Origin: Setomelanomma holmii
Taxonomy: Eukaryota > Ascomycota > Dothideomycetes > Pleosporales > Phaeosphaeriaceae
Length of the DNA: 64,000 bases
Direction: 5' to 3'
NCBI GenBank assembly: GCA_010015745.1
Contig: ML978242.1
Location: 81,100 to 145,099, forward strand
Shown in pieces: positions 8,918-19,762 of this stretch. Both the position numbers and the translations under genes were made by a program. A model generated the notes under the pieces. The model did no database searches and had not been told where the DNA came from. It saw only the letters and a program-made list of their open reading frames with translations. Position 1 is the stretch's first letter. Each line of letters begins with the position of its first letter.

Positions 8918-10542
8918 ATGTCTCTTCCGCCTCCTGTCACCCAACCCACCATGCCGCCGAGCAAAGGTACGAGAAGCCCATTTCCTGCGGGAATGCATCA
9001 ATTTGCTAATGCGTGGGGTGCATGCAGAAACTGCGAAGCACGAGTGCGTCTCCGAAGATGCGCTGCAGCACCTGAAAACATACAAATACTCGAGCGTCGA
9101 CAAATCCTTCATCTCCCGCTACATCCTCAAGCATTACGTATGGCAGCCTCGAATGCGCGCGATCGCAACACCGACTAACATACACGCAGTGGAATGGCTT
9201 CGTCGAGCTACTGCCGCTATGGATCGCGCCGAATCTCGTCACCCTGCTAGGTTTCTTCTTCATCCTCGGCAATGTCTTATTGCTCGAGCTGTACATACCG
9301 GACTTGGTCGGACCGGTAAGCGGCAGACGTGTTGGATTCAGTATGAGACAGGATGCTGACCCGACATGCAGGCGCCTTCATGGGTGTACTACAGCTTTGC
9401 ATTCGGCATGTGGATGTAAGACACCGCAATGGCATCCTCGTATCATCGCGCTGACCAGAGCCCTGCAGGTACTCTACGATGGACAACGTAGATGGCAAGC
9501 AAGCGCGCCGCACCGGAACGTCGAGCCCGCTCGGGGAGCTTTTCGAGTACGTGACATAGCCCATATGCGCCAACCCCGAGACTGATCCGCGACAGCCACG
9601 GCATTGACTCCCTAAATTGCACCCTGGCGAGTCTGTTGGAAACAGCAGCTGTAGGATACGGATCCACCAAGATTGGTGCATTCACTGCCCTGATTCCGGT
9701 GCTTCCCATGTTTTTCTCCACATGGGAGACATACCACACGCATACGCTCTATCTCGGCTACTTCAATGGGCCGACTGGTGAGATTGAGAGTCAGCTGTGT
9801 ACAATACGAAGGCTAACAAATCGTAGAGGGACTAATCCTCGCCTGCCTCTTCATCTGCGCGTCCGGCTACTTTGGCCCTGAGATCTGGTCCACTCCGCTC
9901 GCGCACTACTTCCCATCCTACAAGGCAGAAATTGGCGAAATCACCCTGAAGGAGCTCTGGATTCCCATCATTCTGTTCACCTTCTTCGTCGCCCACCTGC
10001 CAGCTTGTATCGTGAATGTCGCGAAAGCCAGGCGTGCGAGGAACCAGCCTGTCCTGCCCCTGATCTACGAATGGACGCCCCTGGTCGTATTCGTAACGTG
10101 CACCATGGCTTGGCTTGGATCACCATACTCGCATCTGCTGAAAGACAACCATCTCGTATTATACTGCTTGACCATGTCTTTGGTTTTCGGACGCATGACC
10201 ACAAAGATTATCCTTGCTCACCTCACCCACCAGCCCTTCCCATACTGGACGGTCATGCTTGTGCCCATGATCGGAGGCGCATTGCTGGTAAACCATCCAT
10301 ACTTCACCATTCCTGGAACAACCTTTGGTCCCGTTTCTGCGAACTTCGAGCTGTGGTACCTCCGCGCCTACTTCGTCTTTGCCGCGGTCGTCTACGGTCG
10401 CTGGGCACACCTCGTCATCACGAGCATCTGCGACTACCTTGGCATCAACTGCCTCACGATCCCAAAGAAGACAGCCGAGAAGAACGCAAGATCGAACGGC
10501 ACTGCAAACGGCGTGCATCCTGAGAAGGGTCGCACCGACTAG
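8918..10542 (+). CDS. Choline/ethanolamine phosphotransferase (CDP-alcohol phosphatidyltransferase)
   Basis: Final step of the Kennedy pathway: transfer of phosphocholine or phosphoethanolamine from the CDP-alcohol to diacylglycerol in ER/Golgi membranes. Seven exons join cleanly: 8918-8966, 9028-9137, 9190-9315, 9372-9415, 9469-9546, 9596-9777 and 9827-10542. All introns are GT-AG; several have CTAAC/CTGAC branch points. The product is 434 residues, close to yeast Cpt1/Ept1. The catalytic motif DG(x)2AR(x)8G(x)3D(x)3D is split over exons 5 and 6 and reads DGKQARRTG...LGELFDHGID. N-terminal LKTYKYSSVDKSFIS and WNGFVELLPLWIAPNLVT are family blocks, followed by about eight membrane segments. 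ATG 8951 (CACCATGCC, MPPSK) is an alternative start and is better spaced from the TATA-like element. Choline versus ethanolamine preference cannot be decided. Confidence 0.93.
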
Positions 10543-11438
10543 GACTAGACTCCATCTCTACGTTCGACTACAGCGAGACTGCCGAATCTCGCATACGCAT
10601 ATAGATCCGACGGCGCAGGCCATCGACTTTTGCATGGTTGCCAATAAGCTCATTGGACCCCATCGATATAGACACATTGGGACGCAGCTATCACTGCTTT
10701 CCCGACTTTCACGATACTTATGCCTGGATACGCCATATTAATATCTATAATTATTCTAGCAAGACTGTTGCGTATTGGTGGAAGCTACAGTCTTGTTTTC
10801 TTCTTGCTTTCTTCCCACAATCGCTTTTCTGCATAGCGGCCTGGTTTGGCAGTGCCATATCATGGCAGGTAGATACATTTTTCTGGCGGCGCATTTGTGT
10901 AGCGATGCTGCAGAGGATCTGAAAGAGGCGGGGCACAGCCGACGGGAAGACGCGCTCAAGCGTCACGTTAGCGCACGTATTTGCGCAGCTGAAGCAACTT
11001 AGCCCCATCTCTCAACCAATCGAAGACAAGGATCTCTGCACAACTGCGCCCGATCGCTGACACCTCCATGTTCCCTCTCCGCAATCTTTCTATATTTACG
11101 AGCTCACTTTGAACATCTGGTCCTGCATGCATTTGATCTCACTGCCTTGTTTGCGATGATACTACCCGAATTTTGTCATATACGACAAAGCCGCAGTAAG
11201 GTCTGGAGTCTCCGCTGCAAGGCAAGCCACTATTCCTTCAAGGCTGGCTGATGGCGCACATGCCCAGGTCAGTTTGGGGCTGAAAGGCGGCCAGGCCGTG
11301 GACCCCTCGTGAATAGATAAAGGTGAAGTGTCGCGTCCGTAAGCAAACACTTTGCTTGTCTCAGATTTCTGGAGTAAAATTCGGTCGCCGCCGCGACGTC
11401 GTGTGAAGGTCCCTTTCGCATGTACATTCGACTTCGAC
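10543..11438. other. Intergenic, no gene seen
   Basis: About 900 bp between two plus-strand genes. No coding content, RNA gene or repeat is recognised. Confidence 0.5.
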
Positions 11439-12709
11439 ATGGCGTGGAAGGTCTTCGATTGTGCGGAGGTGAATCCGAATTGCGCGGCGAGGAACCAGAC
11501 TATTGATGCGAATCCGGATATTGCTGGTATCGGTGTAAGCTTTTCTTCTCATTCTCACAAAGGGCAATGGCGATACTAATATTTGTGGTTCAGATCGTCA
11601 TCTCCTTCCTCATGACAACCTGTCTCGCCTTCCTCATCAGCTTCACCGTCATCTTCCTCGACCGCTACGAAACCCTCATCAACCTGTATCGGCGCTACAT
11701 TTCCAAGACAACCGCCGACTACGAGCAAAACTACAACGGGCCGTACTGGCGCAGCACGGCGTTTTGGTCGCGCGTCATGAGCAAGAATTTGCTCGCGTTT
11801 AGCGATACGCAGCTACTGACGGGTTTGGCGATCCAATTTACTGGGCTGTTGAAGCACTGTGATATGAGCGTGTATCACTGGGTCATCGTCACCGATCTCG
11901 CGTTTCTGACAACGGTCACGCATTTGCTCTGCGTTGTTGCGCTGAGGAATTACTTCGTTAAGAACCGCTGGATCAATTTGCCGCGCATATTCTTCATGTT
12001 GGCAAATCTCGGGCTGCTGGGGTATACCTCGTTCATCGCGTACTCGTACGATCTTCCCAGTCTCGATCTCGATCTCTCGACTTCGCTCGCATGTTTCTTC
12101 AAGGGTGACAGACCGAACTTCAAGAGCGCGTTTGGTGGGAAGTGGGCGGCTTTGCTCATCGGCGCGATTGGCGGACATGTCACTGTCATCCTGGCCATGT
12201 ACGCCCTGGCAGAACCGAGCAAGAATAGCAAGAAAGAGTGGTGGTATTGGATTGGTGCGGCGTTCAGGACGTGGATCGTTGCCCCGATCTACGCCATATA
12301 TGGGATCTACATGGCAGGTGACGGATTGCGGTATACACAAGCGCTCGGGACCCCCAATGTTTCGATTCGAGGCAGTGAAAGTGAGTGGAATTTTGGACAG
12401 TTCTTGCCTGTGCTGTTGCTTGCGTTGCCGCTTTTCGCGGGCTGGGAGAGCTTCTGGGAGGAAAAGGACGAGGATCGCGAGAATCGGTTTGGACGAAGTC
12501 ATCGCAATACCTGGGCAAATAGTCGTCTCGAGGTCGTGGAGGTCAGGGCGGAAAAGCAGGCGAGTAGTGAGAGGAAGAAGTCGGGGAGTAGGAGTGGAGA
12601 GGAGGAAGAGAGGACGATAGAGAGTAGAGGGGTGACGCCGGTCCAAACACCGAGAGCAGATGCTGTGCCGCGGTTTTCGACGACGCCTAACGTTGGTGGA
12701 GCGAGGTGA
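11439..12709 (+). CDS. Multipass membrane protein, fungal, function unknown
   Basis: Two exons, 11439-11534 and 11594-12709; the intron at 11535-11593 has a TACTAAT branch point. The 403-residue product starts MAWKVFDCAEVNPNCAARNQ, a short cysteine-bearing luminal-type N-terminus. Several hydrophobic segments follow (VISFLMTTCLAFLISFTVIF, WVIVTDLAFLTTVTHLLCVV, FFMLANLGLLGYTSFIAYS, ALLIGAIGGHVTVILAMYAL, FLPVLLLALPLFAGW). The last 90 residues are charged and low in complexity (EEKDEDRENRFG, KSGSRSGEEEERTIESR), probably cytosolic. The layout matches a group of uncharacterised ascomycete membrane proteins with a conserved DTQLLTGLAIQ block. No transporter motif is seen. The exon structure is well supported; function is open. 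Confidence 0.8.
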
Positions 12710-12764
12710 TGGTGAAGAATAGGAAGATGAGATAGATAACGATGCCATGACCATTTATTGACCA

Positions 12765-13964
12765 TCAAAGCGAGAGTGGATACTGCGCCGCATATCGGTC
12801 GTTGGCGTCTTGGAAATCCTTCCACGCGGCGTACAACAACACGACGAAAGCCTGCGCCTCTGGGCTCACACCATCGAGTGGTGTCCACTGATCATCTGTA
12901 GTCGGATTGACAACAGGCGCCACAATCCCCATGTCTTCATCCACACACTTCCTAACAATCAGCAATTTCTGCAACGCCCAATCAGTATACACTTCGCCAA
13001 ATACCTTGGGCTCCATAACCGCCATTCGGAAGACACTTGCAGCCAACAAAGCTGTGCCAGCAGCTTCGCCAAACCAAGTCTCGTCATCGAGCCGATTTCG
13101 CAAGAGTCCCGAAACATCAGTATCAAACCCCATCGCACCATCAATAATACCCTTAATCATACCTACCAACCTCCCCTGCTCGACCTCCAAGTCCGCACCA
13201 AACCTCCCCTTCTTCACCGTTGCAAGCACCCGCGCCATCCCTGCCGCAGCCCACCCATTCGATGTACTCCACAATCCCTCGTCAACTTTCACATCATCAC
13301 TATCCTCATCCACCCCCTCACCATTAACAATATGTTTCCAGCACCCACTCTGCGTCCCCAACACCTCATAGTACAATTCACACTGCCTGACCGCCATTTC
13401 CAGATACGTCACGTCGTCTTTGAACACGCCGTAGTAAGCGAGCACAGGAGGGACCATGTACACGAAATCCGCCCAGAGAGATGGATAGCCATCGCGGTGC
13501 GAGATTGCTGTGTTGGAGAAACGGGGTGTGCGTGTGAGGAGGTGCTGGAGTTGGCGCTCGGCGGCGGGGAAGTATACCTTTGCGTGGCGGGTGAGGGTAT
13601 TCTCGTTGCCGAGAAGGATGGCGGGAATGATTAGGGAGGAGGGGTCGGAGGATGAGCCTAAGTGTATTCAGACATGGACATTTGGGATGTGAATTTGGTG
13701 GGGAGGTGATGCACCATTGCCTTCGCATAATTTGTCGCCATCGGTGAGTATGAATGATTTGACATATTGCAGCGCTAGACATTTGTCGGTGCCGGAGGTT
13801 GGGATTCTGCCTTGGGGGAAGGGGTGATTGAAGATGGAAAGGTAGGAGCTTTGGTATTCGAGGAGAGCGTTGAAGACGGTGCTGTATTCCCAGCTGTGTG
13901 AGGCGGTGGATTTGGCCTGGTCGAGAACTTTGATTATGAGTTTGTAGGAGAAGATTACGCTCAT
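12765..13964 (-). CDS. Six-hairpin glycosidase, GH88/GH105-like
   Basis: Two exons on the minus strand, 13964-13715 and 13657-12765; the intron at 13658-13714 starts GTGCAT and ends TTAG. The product is 380 residues, a usual size for GH105 enzymes, which remove unsaturated uronic acids from pectin fragments. Supporting blocks are SHRDGYPSLWADFVYMVPPVLAYYG, in which W-D-x-x-Y-M-x-P-P is typical of the (alpha/alpha)6 barrel, GLWSTSNGWAAAGMARVLATV, and SPEAQAFVVLLYAAWKDF near the end. No signal peptide is visible (MSVIFSYKLIIKVLDQ), so an intracellular role is likely. It ends convergently with the membrane-protein gene. Superfamily membership is likely; the exact family number is inferred from motif style. 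Confidence 0.75.
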
Positions 13965-14287
13965 CGTGTAGTGTTATCACAAGCTTTTTGTTGTTATAGC
14001 TTCTGCATTCGCTGTATGTGAACAGTCGCGGTTTATCGACATACCGTCGATTCTTCCGGACAATGACGTCTGTTGTTGCATGTTCGCTTGTTCCCGCGGA
14101 CCTGTTCAGGTTTGTTCAACTATCGCAACTCCACCAACATGTCACACCAGTCCACCGAAAGCTTGCTGTGAGCACTCGTCCAAGTCTTCTCGAAGACTTC
14201 CGATATTGGAGATGTCCGGATGTCCGAGAGTGGAGCATAAGCAGAGACCCATAATGACCCACACGGTAGCTTGAGGCAAACTGTCTG
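13965..14287. other. Spacer upstream of the Fot1-like element
   Basis: About 320 bp between the glycosidase start and the transposon target site. Nothing is recognised in it. Confidence 0.5.
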
Positions 14288-14289
14288 TA

Positions 14290-14359
14290 ACGTACTCCAC
14301 GGGCGAGTCGCCCACCTTGCCAAGACCCCACCAAAATCTACCGTCACCCACAGTAGAAA
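14290..14359 (+). repeat. Left terminal inverted repeat of Fot1-like element 1
   Basis: About 70 bp, starting immediately after a TA dinucleotide. It matches the reverse complement of 16070-16139 with few differences. Confidence 0.9.
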
Positions 14360-14363
14360 CGCG

Positions 14364-16016
14364 ATGACTCTACAACACAACAAGCTACTAGTTTCAAAAG
14401 AGGCTCGATTGCAGCTTGCGCTGGAGGCTATCAAACAAGACGCAAATCTCTCAGAACGACGCGCTGCTACTATCTACGAAGTTCCTTGAAAGACGCTTGC
14501 TGACTGACGTGCTGGAAAGCAGTATCGACACGATTGCGCACCCAACTCAGCAAACCTTTGTCCAACAGAGGCGGAGGTGATTGTTCAGCATATACTTGAC
14601 CTTGACGTGCAAGGATTTCCTCCCTGGCTTGCTGCTGTCAAGGGCATGGCTGATCGATTGCGCAAAGAGCGTGGCCAACAGCTAGTTAGCGTTAACTAGG
14701 CTGGGACCTTTGTCAAAGGCCCCCTTGAGCTCAAAGTCAGTTTCAATCTCAAGTACGACTATAAGGGAGCTCTCTGCGAAGATTCTGAGAAGGTACAAGA
14801 CTGGTTCCGTCTTGTAGAGAACAAAAAGGCGAAGCACGGCATCCTTGATGAAGATACCTACAACTTTGACGAGTCTGGCTTCACGATAGGCGTGATATCG
14901 ACTGGAGCAGTAGTCACAGGCTCTGAGCGTCGAGGACGGCCAAAGACAGTACAGCAGGGTAATCAAGAGTGGACTACCGTCATCCAAGGCATCAACGCAA
15001 GTGGGTGGGCAATCCCACCCTTCATCATCTTCCAGGGCAAGAACCACCTCTCCGCCTGGTATAAGGAGGAGAGCCTATCTCCTGATTGGGTTATTGGGGT
15101 CTCCGAGAACGGCTGGACAACAAATGAGCTTGGCCTGGTGTGGTTGAAGCACTTTGACGCTCATACAAAAAAACGTACTGTTGGCACAGTATGTTTGCTC
15201 ATTATTGACGGTCACGAGAGCCACAACTCGCTCAAATTCCAGCAGTACTGCAAGGAGAACAAGATCATTACCCTCTGCATGGTTCCTCACTCGTCGCACC
15301 TTCTGCAGCCTCTTGATGTAGGTTGCTTCTTGCCAATGAAGAAGGCGTACAGGTGCCAAGCCGAGAATCTGATGCGCAACAGGATCACTCACATCACTAA
15401 ACTTGAGTTCCTGCCCTGCTTTATTGCTACTTTTAAGGAGTCCTTTACTAAAAGCAATATCAAGGGAGGCTTTTAAGGCGCTAGCTTAGTTCCACTTGAC
15501 CTAGAGGCAGTGATATCAAAGATGGACGTCCGCCTTTGTACACCTACACCACCTACCGTTGACAACGCTCCTTGGGTGTCTAGAACCCTAAGTAATACCC
15601 CGGAATTTGGGTCGCAAACGAAGCTAATTCGAGAAGGGATGCAGAGGCATGTAGATAGTTCGCCTTCATCGATGGTTGAGGCTTGTGAAAAGTTCTCAAA
15701 AGGCGCTGTAATAATAGCGCATCATTTAGTGTTGATGACTGAGCGCAACGCAGAGCTTCAAGCAGCTAATGAGGTCACCTCACGCCGTAAATCACACAAG
15801 AGAAAGCGTATACAGGCAGAGGGGACTCTTACGGCTGAAGAGAGCGTGCGCTTGACCACCTTGAAGGAGTTTGCAGCATGTGGTGTTAGGAAGAAGGCAA
15901 AGAAGAGCACACGCACTGAGGGCAGTGAGCTAACTCAAAGGCGCTGTAAATGCTGCGGCAAGGCTGGGCACAACTTGCGCACATGTAAACAAGAAGCAGA
16001 AATAGTCTCTGATTAA
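14364..16016 (+). pseudogene. Fot1/pogo transposase, four in-frame stops
   Basis: DDE_1-type transposase of about 550 codons. The whole frame from ATG 14364 to the stop at 16014 is collinear, with no frameshift, but it is broken by TGA at 14487 and 14505, TAG at 14697 and TAA at 15474. The N-terminus has the psq-like helix-turn-helix (SKEARLQLALEAIKQDANLS, ERRAATIYEVP). The core has YNFDESGF, with the first catalytic aspartate, then LLIIDGHESHNS and MVPHSSHLLQPLDVGCF, which carry the later acidic residues. The C-terminus ends in a CX2CX4HX4C zinc knuckle (CKCCGKAGHNLRTC). The stops can be explained by C:G to T:A changes (for example TGG to TAG and CGA to TGA), as expected after RIP or methyl-cytosine decay. 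The protein is not expected to be functional. Confidence 0.9.
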
Positions 16017-16069
16017 CATAGAGTACCGTGCAGCACCATACAGGACCGTCTTCTACCGTACAGGACCGT

Positions 16070-16139
16070 TTTCTACTGTGGGTGACGGTAGATTATGGTG
16101 GGGTCTTGGCAAGGTGGGCGACTCGCCTGTGGAGTACGT
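16070..16139 (-). repeat. Right terminal inverted repeat of Fot1-like element 1
   Basis: Reverse-complement partner of 14290-14359, followed directly by the TA target duplication at 16140-16141. Confidence 0.9.
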
Positions 16140-16141
16140 TA

Positions 16142-17079
16142 CCTGATTTACGTTTGTTATCTTGCCAACGTAAAGTCGAGATATCAACAGGAATCCAGGC
16201 GTCTAAGGCGATACACTGCGTAGGTTCTGTGCTCCGGCGTCAAGCGCTCAAGAGTGTGGGAGCATTGAAATGGCATCCACACAAATGAATGCCGTCATTG
16301 GCTGTATTCCGAGGAAGGCTCGTTCCGTCCCACGCGACCCCAGATTGGGAAATGCAGTCCCAATCTTCTCCACCAAAAGCTCACTCCATCGTTACCCATT
16401 TCTCGCTCGCAAACCATCGGCGGGCGTTCCTGACAGCGCATGCAGCCCTACTAGCATGCTAGGTGTGCTTCCAGAACAGTGCCTAAAGCGGTAGTGGAGC
16501 CAGCCACCGAGTTGAGCCTCATTCCCCACAGTTCGGCTTGCGGCGGCTCAAGTTCCCTTCCGCACATCGGCGCGACTCTAATTCACGCACCAAACACCAA
16601 CACCTGAACAGTGCCCACTGCATGTTACAACAAAGCCGAAGACATGCGATACGAGCGCGCAAGAGCGTCAGAGATTGCTACAAATGGCGCAGCGGGTGCA
16701 ACCACAATCGCTAACCAAGACGAAATCTTCCCCGCCTTTTGTACCGGGGTTTCTTCCATTACGTACACGCAATTGGTTCCTCAGACTCAAACATCAGGGG
16801 CTGCAGGCAACGGCTTCAAGGATCGTCGACGATGACGGACCAACGTGCTTGGCCACCTGCCCATGGTGGATGCTACCGCACTAGGAAGGTCACTGGCAGA
16901 CGCGCTGACCATGCCACGCCAGCCAATGATGAAAACTCTGCTATCACGACCAACCTTTCTCTATTATCCTCGTTGCGAGTATTATAGTATATAACGCTCT
17001 TGATCCCCCGAGGTGAGGGCCAAGAGACCAGTCGAACCGCAAGGCGACGACCACTCGATACCAAAATATTACGTTCACC
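16142..17079. other. Intergenic, 5' region of the YAT permease
   Basis: About 940 bp with no recognised gene. The last 100 bp are AT-rich (TATTATAGTATATAACG at about 16979-16995) and probably belong to the permease promoter. Confidence 0.45.
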
Positions 17080-18819
17080 ATGCCGAATCATTACATCGCC
17101 CCTAATGGCGTGGACCCTGAAAAGGGCGCCGACGCGCAGTATGGCTATGAAAGCAAAGGAGGAGCCTATGAAGAGCCATTTGTGCATGGACATGCGACAG
17201 TTGCCGAGGCAGCAGGTCATGGAGGTGATACGCATCGCGGACTGAAGAGTCGCCACATTCAGTTTTTGTAAGTCGTACATCAGGCCTCCAAAAACATCGC
17301 AAGTGGCTAACAGACACTCAGGGCCCTCGGTGGTGCAATTGGCACGGGTTTGTTTGTCGGTTCAGGAGCCATTCTCGCCCTGGTTGGTCCTGCTCCTCTG
17401 TTCATGGCATATCTGTCAATGATGATCGTCGTCTGGAATGTCATGAATAACCTGGCTGAAATCGTCACATACCTTCCGATGAAGGGTATCACCATACCGT
17501 ACTTCGTCAAGCGATTCGTCGACCCAAGCTTAGCTTTTGCCGCAGGTTGGAATTATTGGTATGCCTATGCCATCCTTGTAGCCGCGGAGGCAACTGCCGG
17601 ATCTATTCTGCTGGACTATTGGGAGACGCCTGTGCACAACGCCGTTTGGATCACCATCTTCCTGATTGTTGTGCTATTTCTGAACATCGTGGCTGTCGAA
17701 GTCTTCGGAGAGGCAGAATTCTGGTTCGCGTCCATCAAATTCATCACGATCATGGGATTGATCATTCTTGGCTTCGTCATTATGCTTGGTGGCAGTCCGA
17801 ACAATCAAGGAAGGCTCGGATTTAGGTACTGGAACGATCCTGGAGCCTTCAAACCATATCTAGTGGGAGGCAGCTCTGGACGATTCTTGGCTTACTGGAC
17901 CGCTTTCGTCCGAGCTGGATTCGCTTTCATCACCTCGCCTGAGCTGATTGCCCTGGCAGCTGGAGAGACGATTGCCCCTCGACGAAACATTCCAAAAGCT
18001 GCCGGGCGCTTCGTCTATCGTCTCGCAATTTTCTACGGCTTTGGTTCCTTCATCATCGGCGTCATAGTGCCCTCAAATGACGATCGCCTATTGAGACCGA
18101 GCTCGAACGCGTCTGCCTCGCCGTTCGTCATTGGTATCGGCAGAGCCGGTATTGCGGGCCTGAACCACGTTATCAATGCTGCAATTCTAACATCGGCATG
18201 GTCTGCAGGAAATGCCTTCCTCTACTCCGGTTCACGTGTTCTCTATGGCATGGCACTAAACGGGGACGCACCCAAGATCTTCGGTAAGACCACCAAAAAT
18301 GGTGTACCCTGGGCAGCAGTTTTGGCGACTTGGGTAATCGGACTCCTGGCCTACTTGAACGTCTCAAGTACCGGTGCGCAAGTCTTTACCTGGTTCTCTA
18401 ATATCTCCACCATCTCCGGATTCATCGCTTGGATCGTGGTCATGATCACGTATCTGCGATTCCGGAAAGCCATCGTGCTCAACGGCATGCTCTCCGAGCT
18501 CCCCTACCGCACGCCGCTACAGCCATACTTCACCTACTTTATCCTCGGTATAGTCTGTCTGCTCACTCTCACCAACGGCTTCCAAGTCTTCGTGAATTGG
18601 GATGTAGCAGACTTCCTCGCCGCTTACATCACACTTCCGATCTTCCTTGTCCTGTACTTAGGACATAAGATCTGGTTCCGGACGCCGTTTGCGATCAAGG
18701 TGCACAATATTGATGTTATCAGCGGGAAGAGGGAAATGGATGAGCTTTGCAAGAATGATATCTCGGGTGCGCCAGTGCCTAAGAATGGCTTCCAGAAAGT
18801 ATGGTTTTGGATAGCATAG
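17080..18819 (+). CDS. Amino-acid permease, YAT family (APC superfamily)
   Basis: Plasma-membrane proton-coupled amino-acid transporter of the fungal YAT group. Two exons, 17080-17267 and 17322-18819; the intron at 17268-17321 is GTAAGT...CTCAG. The product is 561 residues, the usual length. A hydrophilic N-terminal tail of about 55 residues leads to RHIQFLALGGAIGTGLFVGSG, the family's first-helix signature. About twelve membrane helices follow, with ITSPELIALAAGETIAPRRN and TSAWSAGNAFLYSGSRVLYG as conserved blocks. The C-terminal tail (VHNIDVISGKREMDELC) is the usual cytosolic end. The substrate cannot be read from sequence. The splice junction restores the TM1 motif exactly. Confidence 0.93.
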
Positions 18820-19214
18820 ACGACGTGCTGGATGCTTGAGGTGCGGTGGAACCATATACGGTTATGGGATCAGTAATGGAATAGCGCTTCATTACTGCGA
18901 AGCTGGCTCCAACAAAATCGTTCTGCATAAAATTCCATCGGATAGTTGTGTACATTGTGAGACTCTGCTTGACAGGGTAGATGTTACATGAATGTTGCAA
19001 GCTCCCGAGGTCAGACATGAACTAGCTCGGATTTCCCCCCAACACGTCAGCGGAGACCCACGCCGCCTACAGATTAAGACTGTCGTGTTGTCTTGAGTGG
19101 CATACAACCATGGCAGCCATCGTCATCAACATACTCACAGCTTACTTGGTCATTCCTAGTCCCTGCTACTTGGGCAACTACGCTGGCCTTTTCTAGGCAG
19201 GAACTTGCGCTTGC
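18820..19214. other. Intergenic, no gene seen
   Basis: 3' region of the permease gene; no coding content recognised. Confidence 0.4.
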
Positions 19215-19762
19215 CTATTTGTATACCACTACTTTCGTCTTCCTGAACCGTCTGGATGAAAATTTGCGGCGATGGATCTGCTCTTCGAGCGTGTCGCGCT
19301 GGCGAGGAAGTTCAAGACCACCAGTGTCAACGCGTTTGGCATTGCTCTGCACCATCAGGTGACCGACGATAAGGCTGAGGTCGTCTACCATGAGCGTGTG
19401 GAGGGACTGTGGAGATGGTATTCTACGACGTACAGCCTCACCCCTGCGAATAAAGTATAAGGGTCTGCCTTCGATCCGTGGCGTGAGACCCGGAACGACG
19501 TCTTCATCACACAAATGAATTCCTGGTTCAACATAGAACATACACATCGAGAACACTTCTTGAAGGTTCGGTAATCAAGAGACGCGTCGAAATGCCTAAG
19601 AGAAAGAGGTACAAGACGTGCAATCACAGCAACGCTGCTGCGCGTCAGGCGCAGATTGACCCATTTGCCATTGCGTCCGACTTCAAGACGTCTTTGTTTG
19701 CCCTGCATTCTCTCAAGCAGAATCCATCCCCATCGTTCCTGTAGAGGACCTGTGTAAAACAC
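19215..19762 (-). pseudogene. Possible degraded hypothetical gene
   Basis: Two overlapping minus-strand frames look like one protein that changes frame near 19570. The first has GPLQERWGWILLERMQGKQ and LTRSSVAVIARLVPL; the second has LPNLQEVFSMCMFYVEPGIH and PLYFIRRGEAVRRRIPS. The block LPNLQEVF resembles the FPNLRRI/V block in the 2EXR-type proteins at 59-61 kb, so this may be a decayed relative. No start codon or intron makes a clean model. The coding nature is uncertain. Confidence 0.3.

Larger units (their letters stand above)
14290..16139 (+). mobile_element. Fot1/pogo-type DNA transposon, complete ends, inactive
   Basis: The element is 1,850 bp with inverted repeats of about 70 bp (14290-14359 and 16070-16139). 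Each begins ACGTACTCCAC and continues through GGCGAGTCGCCCACCTTG and a CAGTAGAAA block, with only a few mismatches between the two ends. It is flanked by TA on both sides (14288-14289 and 16140-16141), the target duplication of Tc1/mariner-pogo elements. It carries one transposase frame on the plus strand, described separately. Size, ends and coding content all fit the fungal Fot1 group. Confidence 0.92.

Noticed and set aside
11813..12754. 313-codon frame antisense to the multipass membrane protein
   Set aside because: Arg/Pro/Ser-rich composition without motifs; the sense strand has membrane segments and a proper intron.
12810..13634. Long plus-strand frame opposite the six-hairpin glycosidase
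   Set aside because: The minus strand carries conserved glycosidase blocks and a consistent splice; the plus frame has His/Pro/Ile-rich noise composition.
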